Assembly (NCBI GenBank): GCA_021234155.1 | Contig: JAJEKV010000005.1 | Span: forward strand, 19,328,089-19,392,088 | DNA from: Isoetes taiwanensis | Lineage: Eukaryota; Streptophyta; Lycopodiopsida; Isoetales; Isoetaceae | Direction: 5' to 3' | Length of the DNA: 64,000 nucleotides | Shown here: positions 49,183 through 62,459 of the stretch, in pieces | Layout of the letters: every line of letters starts with the position of its first letter | How positions within the stretch are numbered: position 1 is the stretch's first letter | Notes under the pieces: generated by a model | Database searches by the model: none | Told to the model about the DNA's origin: nothing | The model's input: the letters and a program-made list of their open reading frames with translations, nothing else | Position numbers and translations under genes: made by a program

Positions 49183-50000
49183 AAAAAATAGCATTGGGGT
49201 TAGCTAATTGAATACATATAATGTAAAGCACTCAATTAGAAAATGAAGTTAGGAATATAACATTAATAATGCTAAAATTATAGTATCTCTGACAAGAATA
49301 CATTGAAGTTGAGAATATCAAAGTACAAGCACCAAGGTGCCTTATACAAACTTATCATCAAGAGAGTTTAGGACCAAAGTCCCGATTTAAAACATTCACA
49401 ACAAAATTCACACATGTAGACAAAACCAATACGAAAAAGTTGGGTCATCAAGAACCCTCTATACAAGGTGTGTGACGACTGCTTCATCGGGCCCGCGACA
49501 CATCAATATACCCGTGAGGTTAATAATATGATTAAATTGTGGTTGAAGGACCACCCCTACAAATAAAAGGAAAAAAATATCTAGAAAGGAACCTATCATG
49601 TCTACGGGCTTGCAATTCATTGTGGCATAAGGAATGGTTCAGGGCCCCAGATAGCCTAATGAACGCAGCCTATTTATTAGATGCTTTTCAAGCAATTCAT
49701 GGGTCATGTCAACATCAACAATACACCACATCCTAGAGAACACAAAGGTGATCTCATCATCGGTTATTATTATAATATACGATGCATCTACCCCTCTAGA
49801 ACATGATTTCCTGCAAATCAAGCCTTCAAGCTTACCACGGAGCTGGGTTGATAGCATCGCTGATGGTGCGGCCCCGAGATTCCCGGAGATGAAGTCCGGA
49901 TAGTGCTTCTCAAGGTCTATCTTCATCACCCGTAGCATCTTCAACCTGGTAAGTGCTTCCACTTGACCAAGTATTGCAACATTTGAGTCCTTCCTCGTCC
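49183..50000 (-). other. Gypsy 3' region with an extra open frame
   Basis: Between the integrase tail and the polypurine tract a 107-codon - strand frame (49639-49962) reads MEALTRLKMLRVMKIDLEKH..SRGVDASYIIIITDDEITFVFSRM. It is not a chromodomain and I do not recognise it. It may be the C-terminal end of pol or a small extra ORF. The rest is AT-rich untranslated sequence. Confidence 0.35.
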
Positions 50001-50980
50001 GCTTATAAGCTCGATCAAGAAGAGCTTCGCACTATTTCCAAATGCTTCTTCACCATTTCTAGGAGGGTTGGGGTATCCAAAACCTCCTCTCGATTAGGGG
50101 TGTGTTGCTTCGTAAGACTCACGGAAAGACCTTGTGGATCTTCGCTGGGTGGCAAGTCCAAGTTGATATGCCTGTTTCTCCCACGCTGCTCAAGAATCCC
50201 GAACGGCCCAGCCCCATCCGGTGCCAACTTCTTACAAGCTACCAATTTTAAGCTTGGCTTGTTTTACTTTGATCTTAAGCCAAACCGATTCGCCCACTGA
50301 AGACTCGCGGGGTTCGTGCTTATCCGCTAGACTCTTTCGACGACGATCAAGGCGGCCAATAAGTAACCCTCCGAAGGCCCGTGATTTCTAAAAGGAGTTG
50401 TTGAGAGACCTCCACTTTAGAAATGTGGTTATGCCACGGTCCGAGTAAGACATTGATAGCCATAATTTATCATGAAGGGAGACATCTTTGAAGACTCCTC
50501 GCTTTGTAATCGCTGTAGGCTTAACTCTACCGATAAATATAATCCGCCATTGTGATTGTTTACTCCATACATAGCTTTCAGAGCATATCTTCGATAATAC
50601 GATTGACACGCTCGCTTGACCATCCGCTTGAGGATGGTAAGTTTCGCACTCATGGCAAGCTTGGTCCGATGGTGGCTTAAGAAATCCTTCCGCACGCAAT
50701 CGACAAACTTAGGATCCCTATCCGATACAATTACTCTAGGCGATCCCGCAACCCGAAAAATTTCTTTGGCAAAGAGCAAGGCGGTGTCCGTGGTGCACAT
50801 GCGTGAAGTGAGCCATCTTTGATAATTTGTCTAATTACCACCATTAATGCATCATATCCACGAGAGTGCATGGAAGGCCCACAATGAAATCCATGGTTAT
50901 GACTTCCCACTTGGCGCTGGGCACATCCAAAGGTTGCAACTCCCCCGAACTCTTAATTGCTCAATTTTGGTTTGTCGACA
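50001..50980 (-). pseudogene. Gypsy integrase and C-terminal tail
   Basis: Broken - strand frames show the DDE integrase. The first-Asp region TMDFIVGLP is at about 50885-50912. TDTALLFAKEIFRVAGSPR and IVSDRDPKF (second Asp) are at about 50700-50790. HPQADGQA with the SQW..NN region follows at about 50600-50640, then ..ETPFMINYGYQ-like sequence. The tail at 50015-50245 has GPFGILEQ..HINLDLPPS, the usual post-integrase domain that precedes 'HPVFHVS' motifs. The order after RNase H is that of Ty3/Gypsy, not Copia. Frameshifts occur roughly every 100-200 bp. Confidence 0.8.
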
Positions 50981-51189
50981 AACCCGATTAATCGCTTGAT
51001 GTACCTAGCAATATCCTTCTTCATCGAAGGCCAAAAATAGCCGGAGCGGATCTTAAAGTAAGTTTTCATAAAACCCGCGATGTCCCGCTTATAGGGCTGT
51101 TGTGTGTGTCATGGAGAATCGCCGCGATCCCCTCAAGTCGCCGGAAACACACAACTTATCTTTTGTGATATAATAAATTGCCCTCCTTC

Positions 51190-52620
51190 TTATATGAACT
51201 AATGCTTCACGCTCTTTATTGGTACGGGCTTCCTTACCCAAACTTTCCCAAATATTACTGTAATTCGGACTGCGGGCCGTGGTCTGTTGTATCCGCTTCC
51301 CAAACTCGGCCGGGTGAGTGTGGAAATGGCGCTACAATGGGTCCGGTTATGAAGGGATGACGGACAAAGCATCCGCGAACCACATTGTGCTTCCCCTCGC
51401 TTGTATACAACCAAGTCATATTCCTCGAGGAATTCCATCCATCTTCGCCGACAGAGATTTAGATTTGGCCGGGTGGATAGATAGCGAGACTCGATGATCC
51501 AGATCCACTGAAACCTTCTACCAAGAAGGTAGTGTTCCAAATACGAGAGCACCTAACAACCGCCAAAGAACTCCCCGATCATGGTAGGATATCGCTGCTC
51601 AAGATCATTCATCTTCTTTGAATCGTAGGCAACAACTCTCCCTTCCTCGCATTAAGACTCCACCGTAGTTATCTTACTAGCACGGTGGCCACCCATTTAT
51701 CCTTTTCGTGATCGTGCAAGGTGAGGACGGTGTAGATGTTAAAGCATCCTTGAGCTTTGAAAACCGAATTTGACTTTTGCTTTCCAATGTTCCATCCAAT
51801 CCTTCACTTTTCATGCCTTGTGAGATTAGTAAGAGGTGCAAGCAATTGTTGCAAAATCCTTAACAAATTTCCGATAGTATCCCCGCGAGTCCCAAGAAAC
51901 TCCGACTCTCAAACATTAGCCGGAATGGGCCAATCCTTTATCGCTTCTATCTTGGTCGGGTCCAGAGCAATTCCTTCGCTGAAATAATATGCCCCAAATA
52001 GTCTAATTCTGAGTGGCTTAACTTGCATTTAGAGAACTTGGCTTAAGAGCTGATGTATGCCTTAGCTTCGCAGAAAAGCCAATCAAGATGTTGTTCATGT
52101 TGTCGCAAGGTTTTACTATAGATGAGAATGTCATCAAAGAAAATGACAACAAAGTCATCCAAGTATTGGCGGAAGATGTCATTCATCAACCGCATAAACG
52201 CAGGTAGGCATTGGTCAATCCAAAAGGCATGACGGTGAACTCATAATGCCCATATCCGTGCGTAAAAGCGCACTTTATGAATGTCCTCCTCCTTTATCCT
52301 TATCCGATGGTACCCTGAGCTAAATCAATCTTTTGAGAATATTTTGCTCCTTGTAATCGGGTCCATAAGATCATCTCGCCTCTAGGCAAAGCATAGCGAT
52401 TCTTGATGGTATGCTTATTGAGTTGTCTATAATCAATACACATCCTTAAGGAGCCATCTTTCTTTTGACAAAAAGAATAGGAGCGCCAAATGGTGAAACA
52501 CTAGGCCTAATAAACCCTGTGTTCAAGAATCCCTCGTGAAGTTGTTTCTTAAGCTCCGCTTAACTCGAGGGCTCATTCGCACGGGCCTTGCCGGTAGGCT
52601 TAGTACCGGTTCAAGAGTTA
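51190..52620 (-). pseudogene. Gypsy reverse transcriptase and RNase H
   Basis: The RT shows the motif A region DL..G..(R)[10 protein letters not shown] at about 52270-52330, EFTVMPFGLTNA at about 52200-52245, and the catalytic FFDDILIYSK at about 52112-52141. The RNase H/connection end reads HYLLGRRFQ..YLSTRPNLNLCRRRWMEF and EEYDLVVYKRGE at 51300-51540. All lie on the - strand in alternating frames. The catalytic DD pair is intact. Many shifts coincide with CG-rich words, so part of the damage may be base calling. Confidence 0.85.
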
Positions 52621-54540
52621 TCTCACATTCCACCCTCCAAAGGAGGAAGCTTGTGGATCTCATCCGAAAAAGATCGCTGAATTCTCAAGAAGGGTAGCAA
52701 TGTCCGTGGTAAGGCCGATTTCTTTTGCTTCGCTTGGAGTCGACTCAATGGAGGCAAGTTTAATGAGGCAAAGGAGTTCATTCCTCGCAGATAGCTTTTT
52801 CTAACCGCTTTTATTGACATTGGACGCATAGTGGAGTGGAATGAATCACCTTTTATCGCCACACGCGGCTCCATTAGCGGCGCTGAAGGTGACCTCCCGC
52901 TTTCACGCCTATGTTGGCCTTGGCGATGCTAAAAACTCCATTCCAACAATAAGATCATATTTTCCAATGTCCATTAACTCAAGACCCAAGGCAACCGGTG
53001 CACCCGGCAACCGTGATCTTAAGGTTAATACGACGCCATGAGTGTGTCCTGATCTTTACCATCGCTAATGTGATCGGGCTTAGGTCGGGATCTCAACGAT
53101 TCCAACCGGCAGCATTCGGCCATTATAGGAGAAGCAAAATTATGCACTACCCGCGGTCCATCAAAATTATGAAGGGCTTATCGCCTACTTGGCCTATTGT
53201 AGAAATAATGTAAGGTCGACTTTCAGCGGTCCGCTTCTATAGCTGCAAGAATATGAGACGACCGCGGAATGTACTGGAGCCTCGCCCTCCGCAGGGAGAT
53301 TGACTCCGTGATCTTCCCAATCAAGGTCGGGCCATGGCCACCGGCCTCAAGGTGGACGACGGGCAATTCTCGCATAAAGTGTCCAGGCCTCATACACCAG
53401 AGCATGCCTTATCCCGGCGGAGCTGTTCTCCCGCCTCTTTAGGAATGGATGTAAGAGGCCCCCAACTTCCTTACCGGCATTGTTCTCGCTTTTATCCGGG
53501 CGTAAGCAAAGGCAACTTTTTCTCCCCGGGCGGCCGAAGAATTGTGGCCGAGAGGGCCCCGGACTTGGCTTAACGGGGTTTGTAAGGCATGGACGGGCGT
53601 GGCCGCAGTAAGGAATGTGTCGCTGGATATCGGGTTCCTTTGGGCGGTCCTCCTCGAGGCTTAATGCCTTAGCTTCCGCCAAGCATCGATTTTGGGTCTA
53701 TGGCCTTGACCATGCTTAATGGATGGGGCCAACCCTTCAATGTAGCCCTCATCGCCTCTTTTTCATTCATTCCCCGGGTACATACAACCTCGTTTATAAA
53801 TTCATCCGTAGGCCTCGAACGGACATGCCCTTCGCTCCAACCTCAGAAGGTTTCAATCTGTTGGCATTTGTGCGCACGAGGCACGTGAATGCATTTGAAA
53901 GCCTTAGTGAACTTCTTGAACTTGCACCGCTTCCCGCCCGTGTGCTTAGCTCGCATAACCCTTCCACCAAACGGGCAGCCCTGAAGGTTGGTGGTGGCGA
54001 CCTTCCCTCAGATCCTTCTCCGCCATTCCATAGGATTTTCCAAACTCCTTCATCTCGGCCCAACCAAGATTCTCGTGATTCAAGCCCGATTTCCCATCAA
54101 ACCGAGCCAACTTCCCATTCTTCCATATACTAATGATGGTCAGACAACGGTTTTACGGGTGATTCCTTATCCTTACGCCTCGAATTGTCACCGCCCCGAT
54201 AGCGATGACCCTCAAGACACCGGGTGGTTGAATGTGAGGAAGCGGCGCTTATCCTTAGAGGAACTTCGATGACGCTTTTAGCATGAGTCCTCCTTGTACC
54301 CCTGACATGTGGCTAGCCCTTGGAGGAGATGGTCATTGTGCAGGTGGACTCAATGGTCGCTGAGGTAACTCCGGGTCCGCCCTCCCCGAAGTTTGTTGCA
54401 GTGGATTGGTATGCAACACATAGGCCTGTAATTCACCGAAGGCCTTTTCATTAACTTCAATTCCTGTCAGGGGTGATTTACCGGCGTTGGAGGGTGTTTT
54501 GCTGCGCGCCGCATAACCGGGCCTATAGGGAGCATTCATG
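52621..54540 (-). pseudogene. Gypsy gag and protease
   Basis: The - strand start MNAPYRPGYAARSKTPSNAG (54539 downward) looks like a gag N-terminus. A degenerate zinc-knuckle-like HIPYCGHARPCLTNP lies at about 53575-53620, and the protease region is expected at about 52850-53200 but its DTG is not clearly readable. No LTR or primer-binding site is visible above 54540, where the element would need its 5' LTR. Instead the 3' flank of the orphan gene begins. Confidence 0.6.
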
Positions 54541-54614
54541 AATATATAAGCAGATTTATGTTAATGTACAATCCCTTTAATATAATCGAGACAAAAAGAA
54601 TATACAAACAGAAG

Positions 54615-54640
54615 GCAATACTTTTATTTCATTCAAGTTG
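54615..54640 (-). promoter_or_regulatory. Polyadenylation-like signal of the orphan gene
   Basis: On the - strand TTGAATGAAATAAAAGTATT lies ~130 nt after the stop of the orphan gene, followed by T/G-rich sequence. It contains AATAAA-like words in the expected place. Confidence 0.5.
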
Positions 54641-54765
54641 AGTACAACAACAAGTTGATTGGTACATGGGTTAAGACAAAAGTAGGTATGATACAGTGGA
54701 AACTTTTAAAGTCTACTCGCACACAGCGTAACAGCAACAAAGAAACATAACGGAAGAGACCAAGC

Positions 54766-55254
54766 CTAGGGGTTGGTGAAGGGGTACAGGATCGCGTAGT
54801 GGGTACTCTCCCGTACAGCTCGGACGAGTTTATAGCGTGCCCAGGCTTGGATAATGATTGCTTGATATTCCCATGTTGGGCTGATAATGAGAAGGTTAAA
54901 AAGCCGTCGCATAGCATAAAAGAGTTGCCAAAGGTGGTCGTTGGCGTCCTCGAAAGCCTCGTGCCTGCTCATATTCCAGTAGTCCCAGGTACGACACAGG
55001 GTCATCTTCAGATCTTCGAGAGCTCGGTCCCTAAGGATGTTAACTATCTCCAGCCCTTTGTCAGGGTCGTAGGGTTCTCCTGGTGGCGGTGGTTCGATCT
55101 CATAGCCTTCCTCCCACTCTGGATATTCACCATATCTCTGGCCATAGTCTTGATCCGGTGGTCCGGGATCATCTCTCCTAACCATATCGGTGATTCTCTC
55201 CTCATATTCCCAAATGGTTTCCTCTGCAACATAGTTGGAATGAATAGAGAACAT
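54766..55254 (-). CDS. Orphan 162-residue acidic protein with an IQ-like motif
   Basis: Intact - strand frame starting MFSIHSNYVAEETIWEYEER and ending in YPFTNP. Residues ~10-65 are acidic and Tyr/Trp-rich with a PPPPGEP run (55-61). Residues ~70-120 look helical. Residues ~135-147 (IQAWARYKLVRAV) fit the calmodulin-binding IQ pattern IQxxxR(G)xxxRxxV, with Tyr at the Gly position. There is no signal peptide or membrane segment. A (TA)n box lies ~170 bp upstream and a polyadenylation-like signal ~130 bp downstream, so it has the parts of a small intronless gene. CTG/CAG are frequent here (about 15 in 600 bp) but nearly absent right next door, suggesting an unmethylated, possibly expressed island. 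I know no homologue; a retroelement accessory ORF is the main alternative. Confidence 0.6.
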   Translation of the reverse strand: MFSIHSNYVAEETIWEYEERITDMVRRDDPGPPDQDYGQRYGEYPEWEEGYEIEPPPPGEPYDPDKGLEIVNILRDRALEDLKMTLCRTWDYWNMSRHEAFEDANDHLWQLFYAMRRLFNLLIISPTWEYQAIIIQAWARYKLVRAVRESTHYAILYPFTNP

Positions 55255-58206
55255 TTTGTAATTCCACTATATTCTAAACTTTAATGCTTTTGAAGAGGAT
55301 GTCATAAAAAGACACAATTCAGTTATACTCATCAAGAGAACTTTGTATTTAATAAGTAAATAAGGTACACCATTTTTCAATATGGTCCAAACAGTTGTCA
55401 ATCCAAAATCTCATAAACACATGTATATATATATATATATACAAGTTTTTGTACTTTAAATGGGTCTATGAACTATGGTTTACGAAATCTGGGAACAAAA
55501 TCCAAGATTAAGAGTGATAGGAATGGTAGCATGCCAAAGTCATGAAGTTTTAAGCTAAACCCTTTGCTTGATGGCCATTCAATCGAGCTCATCGTTGTTT
55601 ATTAGATGGAGACTTGCAATTAGATTTCATCTGATCACTCTATGATAACGAAGCAAACTTTGTCCATAATCCTATTGGGTACAGCTTTATTCAAGGTGTC
55701 TTTGGCTCAGCGAAATAAAATTGCATCTCCTCTAACAATGAGCATAGATATTTGGTAAACAGTCTACATGCATCCACACACGTCATTGATAAACAAACTC
55801 TGATAAATATTTTGTTCCCTGCTTATGAACTTCATTTATTGTCTTATTCTTGATGCGATCCAATTTTATTCGAGGCAAATTCAACAATCGCATTCAAATG
55901 TACAAACAAAAAGCTTGTCCTTGACTCGGGTGAATTAGTTTTGGCTTTCTCGTGAACACTCAATGATAGACATTTTCAGATAGTTATACACTATTTGTAG
56001 TTGGAAGGTGCATTTTGTACTATAAATGTGTCCATGAACTATACCTAACATCCGGGAATAAAATCCTCTACCTATATTAACACGCGCTGTAAGGCCCCGT
56101 AATATCATGCCTTACAATTTTGACAATGCTCTAATCCTTGCTTTATGATTACTCTACCACCGGTCTTCAACCAATTCCCTTCGCCATTATGCTTTTGATA
56201 CCTCAAGCTCTTCCATATACCGACAATTCAATCCTCCCATCATCTACCATGTCATGTTCATCTTAAGATGGTGGTCCCATTATACATGCTCTTAATACAC
56301 TCTTAGCCCCAATGAACCGTGGTCGTGAATTCATAACGGTCCTAAGGTAACGAACTGTCTATCAACTATAGTTTATAAACACCGAGTAAACTTCGAGAGT
56401 ATTACGACAAAGATATATGCCTAGACATTTGTTTGTACTATCAATGATCTATCAACTATGGTTTATGAACATCCGGGAGAAGTCCAAGATTAAGAAGACT
56501 AGCATCTACGCCCGGACATTTGATTTAGTAATAACACACTAGTCTTAGAACAAATCGAGGTCGCCCACTTTAATGGCAAAACTAAATGTATGTTAACCGG
56601 CATTCATAGTTTTCCTTTTCTTTTTTCTATTTGATTTTTAAGGCATAGGGTTTGAGATGTTGAATTCATTTAAACAAATGAATGAACTCCTCGTGAGAGC
56701 AAGTGATCTATATACACACGCATTTGTTGGAACACTTTGAAGGTCGACAAAGCTTTTAATCAAATTTCGACGCGCGTATCTTATCGTTAAACCAAATAAA
56801 TACATCTTCTAGAAAAGAAACGCACTCAAATGTCACAAAACCAAATGCTTACATCTTTCAAGGAAAGAAGCATGCATCGCGATTTGAGATTTTTTTACCT
56901 TCCCAAGCCACAAATTGATGACCAAACTTAACTCAACTTTGTTTAGCACAAGATTAAGCACAATGCAAATGAGAGTAGCTCTAACTTGATCTCTCGGCCA
57001 TTTCCCCGATTTTAGCATTAATGGCTTCAAGAGCAATTGTGTCACGGTAGTAGAAGTAACATCTAACTTTTTATTCACGCTCTAGATTTGATAATTGATT
57101 CCATGAGCATTTGAGACTAGATGCCATGGGCGAAGTAATAGCTAACTTGTTTTATTCAAGTTCTACGGTTGGTAATTGATTTAACAAGAGCATTTGAGAC
57201 TACACATCTTACAAAGCAAACTATAACCTCTAAATTTCCCCAAGCGCTTTACCTCCCTCGATAGCAACCTCGAAAAATGTTACACGCCATAAAAACCTAT
57301 CAATGCGGATTGCAAAAACTTACATGCACATGCTTCTCAAGCCGTAAGGTTCTACATAAGCAAAGACCAAATGGGCAACTCACCACTTTACATAGCATAA
57401 CTCTAAGCGTAAAGAGATACCGCCTTGGCGGGCATTCACATAGTCATAAAACTCAAATGTCTAATGCACTATCTCCATAAGCACCCTCGATAAGTTGACA
57501 CATTTAGAGAGAAACAAACTAAAATTGGGCATTGTTTAAAGAGTGACACCATGTCGCAGCTTATTCATAAGACTACTTTTATGACCAGCTATTTGAAAAC
57601 CTTTCCACCTACAATCCTAATGTTGCAAGGGCTTACAAAGTGTGGCATCCATGACTTCTAAGCCGCCAACTAATGAAATGGCTTGCAAAAACTAAGGAAA
57701 GACAATTGATATCCCATATAGACACAAATTTGCAAGAAACCAAAGGCCAAATCTCTCCTCGACTTTTAATATGTGAATTTTAATCCACGATCGCTTTTTG
57801 TAAAGAAGTGAAACAGAATTTTCGTGATAAGAAGAAAAAAAATTCGGGGTTTTAGGTGTCGCCAATCTTTATAGTTATGTGGGACAAAACTTATGCTAAA
57901 GAAGCCTACATATGGTAATTTTTCGCTTCATATCGATAAATATCTTACTGTGGTTCTCGATTCCATATAAGATTTTAAATTCCCACGAAAATCGGAGTTG
58001 AGTTGCCAAATACTCAAGAATCGATGTAGAAACAAAGAGGCTCCCAAATATGGTACGATTGGTATAAAGAGCCAAGATGCTAACCTTGGCCATAGGAAGT
58101 CCAAGATGGTGAATATGATAGCTATCTTGATACCAATACCAAGATGAATATAAGAAATGGCTAGTGTCTATTCATATGCCCGCTTGATGCGGCCTTCCTT
58201 GACAAT
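55121..58206. repeat. Array head, right copy (non-coding)
   Basis: Collinear with 1-3071. Its first ~135 bp overlap the 5' part of the orphan gene, so gene and head form one repeated unit. Fewer CTG/CAG words survive than in the left copy, for example 'ctactgcttggg' at about 1032 against 'ctaccaccgg' at 56153. Confidence 0.85.
56305..56354 (+). other. Fragment resembling organellar 23S rRNA core, right copy
   Basis: Reads AGCCCCAATGAACCGTGGTCGT, then a damaged stretch, then CATAACGGTCCTAAGGTAACG. The 3' half is better preserved than in the left copy (1188-1229), and the 5' half also keeps AGCCCC..GTGGTCGT. Same interpretation as the left copy. Confidence 0.55.
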
Positions 58207-61200
58207 GTTCTCAAAATTATGAAGAATTGCAGATTTTTGAAGAGTCATAAAGCCATATAAATTAGTGACACATCAAATTGCTAAGTCTCCCCGTAGTGCA
58301 CGATTTGAAGAGCAATAGAAGAAGTCGCGATCTTTTGATATAATATCTTCATTACCAATAACCCCCATTAAAGAGATTGCCATTTTTTGCTGCCAAACAC
58401 GCTTATAACACATCATCCTCCGCCTAGAATTACCCCAAGCATGTAAAAATTGTAAGGCGGTTTTCACTAACTAGTTACCAAATTTTCACTTACCAACCAG
58501 CCTCCGATGCCGTAACATTCTAATTTCCAAGATCCGCGGACTCGCTTCTCGGATGATAATAGGCAAAAGAAAGATCATTGAAAGCCATATTGGTCCTTTC
58601 CAAATTGCTAGATGTGGTACCATTGCAAAGCCATTTACGCTGGGTATGCAACTTGAACTAAGCAGACGATCACCGACCAAAAGATCACATAATTGTCGGT
58701 AAATGTACTTGCTATATGCTTTTCATATTACAAATTGAGGGCTAGTCTTCATGTTGCACCTTGTTTGTTCATTGTGGAAGTGGACAATAGCATGGCGGTG
58801 GTAGTTATCCATGTCCGCAATCTTTGCACAATAGACCAATTCCGAAAGGTGCACTCGTGATTTATGAACCGCATAAATGTAGTGCCCGCTGAGAAATATT
58901 GTGTAATTCGCGGCCTTTGGCTTCTTGAGGTATATAGGTGCCATATGGGAGTAGCTAACCTTTTGAGAAATTCCAACATAACCAATCGCCGCAGCCTTAT
59001 AATAGGAGATGCAATATAATTACTCTCGATGTAGAACAATATTGCAACAAAATTGTTGGGAGATTCCTTTCCTTCTTCCTACATTTGGTCGATAAGCCTC
59101 GCTTAACTCACCAAATGACGAAGCTTAACGCCTTGCTTCTCTCTTAGGAGATACAAACAACATCAAATCCCATATACTCTCTTCTATACCTAACTCAATT
59201 CTATTAGCAATACTCATACCACCTAAAACCAACAAAGCCATACATTCAAAATGCTTTCCATTGCATTGATGGCAAATTAGCAAACAATAGATAGATTACC
59301 CATTGCTTTTATGGCTTTTCCGCAATAAGATTTACCCCAAAGTGCAACAATAGTACGATTCCCTCAGAAGGCACAAAAGCACAAATTGACAGAATGTGAA
59401 AACTATACATAGAGATTTCTATATTATCCATGTACAATACACACTACATACCATAGGGAACCGAAACTTGCCCCGAGATTGTATTCTCAACACCGACTAA
59501 TCTTGTATTCCAACAATTATAGGTTCCTTGCTTGCTTGCACATGCTTATTTCCTCCCGCTTTGTATAAAACAATTGCAACCGGTGCTCTAATTTTAATTG
59601 AATCACTAGATCAAGACCCACATTTGTCGCCTTTGTGTAGATGCCACCTCCTAAGCAAAAACAGGTTACAAACGATGCCCCAAAAATATATCCAATGAGA
59701 AGAAGAGGTATTGCATGTCATTTCATAAGCGTAAGTACATCCTCATATCCACCATGAGGGCAGAGAAACCTCTAGCACCTACCGCGAATCCGCATACCAT
59801 CCAATCGGCAATATAGTAATGAAATATAGTCCGCTACCTACCTATAGTCGTTTCTTGTTATAGGACGTGCACTATCGACACCCCGACGCTGGCACTCATC
59901 AAGCCCACATCCCAATATAGCCCGCTACTCGAACACAATGCTTTGAGGAGGAAAAGAACAACCAAGAATGCCAACGCTGACTGCATAGCTTGCCAAACAA
60001 AGAACTTTAACTTCGATAAAAAAATACCGTGATATGAACTTCCAAACTTACTTTCCAAGTTCGGCCGCAGCCAGCTTCGCTTTCATCATCATTGTTTGTA
60101 TGCAAACTACCACTTTAGAAAGCTCTCAGAATTCAAATTAGACTTACAAAATTTTTTTCCGCTCAGGCCGCATAATCACAATATAACGCAATTTTTCACA
60201 CATTCCCTTTAATTTCCTCCCCGCAACATTGTTTGAATGTTGACACATTAAAAAGTATTAAAGAAACAGCTTGACACATTAACATTGAAAATCTCAATCC
60301 CATCCACTACTTTAAAATATGATCAAATCCACCTTCAAAGTTAATGAAATAGCAAAGATGTTTTACATGTGATTTGAAAGGATAAGGTGTTACACTAGGT
60401 CAGCCGAGATTAAACATCTTACAAATATCATTTTTTTTACAAACTTTAGACCTGAGATGGCCACTTTAGAGCAATCACTCCTGAAATAGAAAGTGGTATG
60501 AGCTCAAGAAAGAATCAAAATAAAGGTGGAGAAACCGATGGTAATAGAAATGCGATTCAATATATGAATCATCTTCTTAATATTCTTCTCTCCTATTCTA
60601 TATTACATCACCATTTATGTGGCTTCTCATGTTATACACAAGTCCAGTTCTTGATAATAAATAGATTTGTTTTGACCGCGGATCGGGTAGCAATTCATTA
60701 TTACCCGTGATTTTCCACACAAAGAGTCAAATTGTTATGTCTGCCTCGCTGAGCCAGCCTATGGCAACTTAGCATGGGAGTGGTACACTAAAAGTCATGT
60801 TCTTTTGCTGGCCACAATCAGATCTTCCTCAGAACAATCTATGGCATAAGCACATATCATACTTCTAAAAATACGTAACTCCGCATCACCGCTAATACTC
60901 GCTTAGTCCGCAGCGCATTTTCCTTTCACAAAAACAACCATATAGGAAGGCATGGTCTTCATGATACCATAAGAAAGGGATACTCCCAATGAGAGCCAAG
61001 GGTCCGGGCGCCCGGGCAACAAAGGAGAGCATAACAAAATGACTACCATGGCTTACAAAGCCAGAGCCTTCTTTGAAGATCCGACAGAACCCATTTTTAA
61101 AAAATTGAGGGATCAATTTCGAAAGCAGAGCAATGCTCGCTTTGTAATAGCGCTTTTAGAAGCCTCGCTCGCCTGTAAGAACTTCGTAATGCTCGTGCAT

Positions 61201-62459
61201 ACAAATTCCCTTTGTCATTGTTGAAATGCCTGAATATGCGTAAAAACAAACACCGTTAGAGCGTTAATACAACACGTAGAGAGAACCATGTTGCAATGAT
61301 CTAGATTCACTGATAAGTTGGGCTTCTAGCGATAAATTCTAGAAGAGACATTACTTAAAAATCAATGAAATGGAAAGCACGATTCCACTTTCAAGGATCC
61401 GACAGATGCCAACGAAGCCCACCACACCTGAAAGGATTGAGAGAAGTCCCGTCAATACAATTGCTCATGAGAGGCTTTTATTGATAAGACAAACTATTCA
61501 GCCAAATGTCTTTTTAAAATCACTTGCACTCAACATTTTTTAAAAACAGTGTGTAATTATTGAATTTGAGCTGCAAAGAGTTAACACTTAACTCTTATAG
61601 GTGACAAAATTGAAACCGAAAATGACAACCATCAGAAAGAAATTTGCATCCCGTACCCCAAAAATGATGAATGAACGAGAATGCATGAATACATGCATCC
61701 TCTTTGGTGTATAAGCACGCTTTTAATGCCGATCGCCTTATTTCAAGCAACTCATGCTTTGCAAAAAATTAAAGTTTTACCTTGTTCAAAATGAGTTCCA
61801 CGATCAAGTCCCTATATTCAAAAAAACAACCATCTTACACCGCTTGCTTAAATCTCCATTCGCACCACCGGCCTCTCGCGGATGATGCTCGATTATAAGA
61901 GAGATTCGTGAATGAAAACAAAGCTTTTCCAATGTCGTTAATCAAATCTTTAAAGAATCCAATTGTTGTAAATGATGAATGATACTACAATTGCATAACA
62001 ATGACTTGCAATGGTTAATATTTACTCTTGCTACATATAATGTCTTTAACTTCATCCACAGGCCTATTCAACATACCGTAGGCCTGCCAAGAGAGAAGTC
62101 CCAGGACACGCCACCTACCACACCCATTCCTAGCTCACCGGGCAGCAAGCGAGTATCCATCACCAAAAGTTGCTCAAGATTTCCCAAATTGTCTTGGTTT
62201 AGCTTCCCCTGCTCTTCTTGAGGTCTGCATTCAACACTAAATTTCATTAACACCATAAAGTTCTATCATAAATCTAGAACCAAACTAATACTGCAAAGAA
62301 AAACAGTAATGGTAATGAAAACTATTGACAGAGAAGCATGAGTCGCAAGAATTTCCTAAGGAGATTCATAAGAAGCGCCATGCTTGGACAAACAAACGCC
62401 AAAATTAAGCCCTAAGGATTCAAAAGCTACATGGCAGAACAGGTAAACCAAGAGACTCG
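58207..62459. repeat. Tandem unit R1 (~4.25 kb)
   Basis: First complete unit of the right array, collinear with L1 and L2 and 4253 bp to the next start. It shows the strongest loss of CTG/CAG words of all units. No gene inside. Confidence 0.9.

Noticed and set aside
54799..55284. 161-codon + strand frame opposite the orphan gene
   Set aside because: It is the antisense shadow; the - strand frame has the better start, IQ-like motif and flanking signals.
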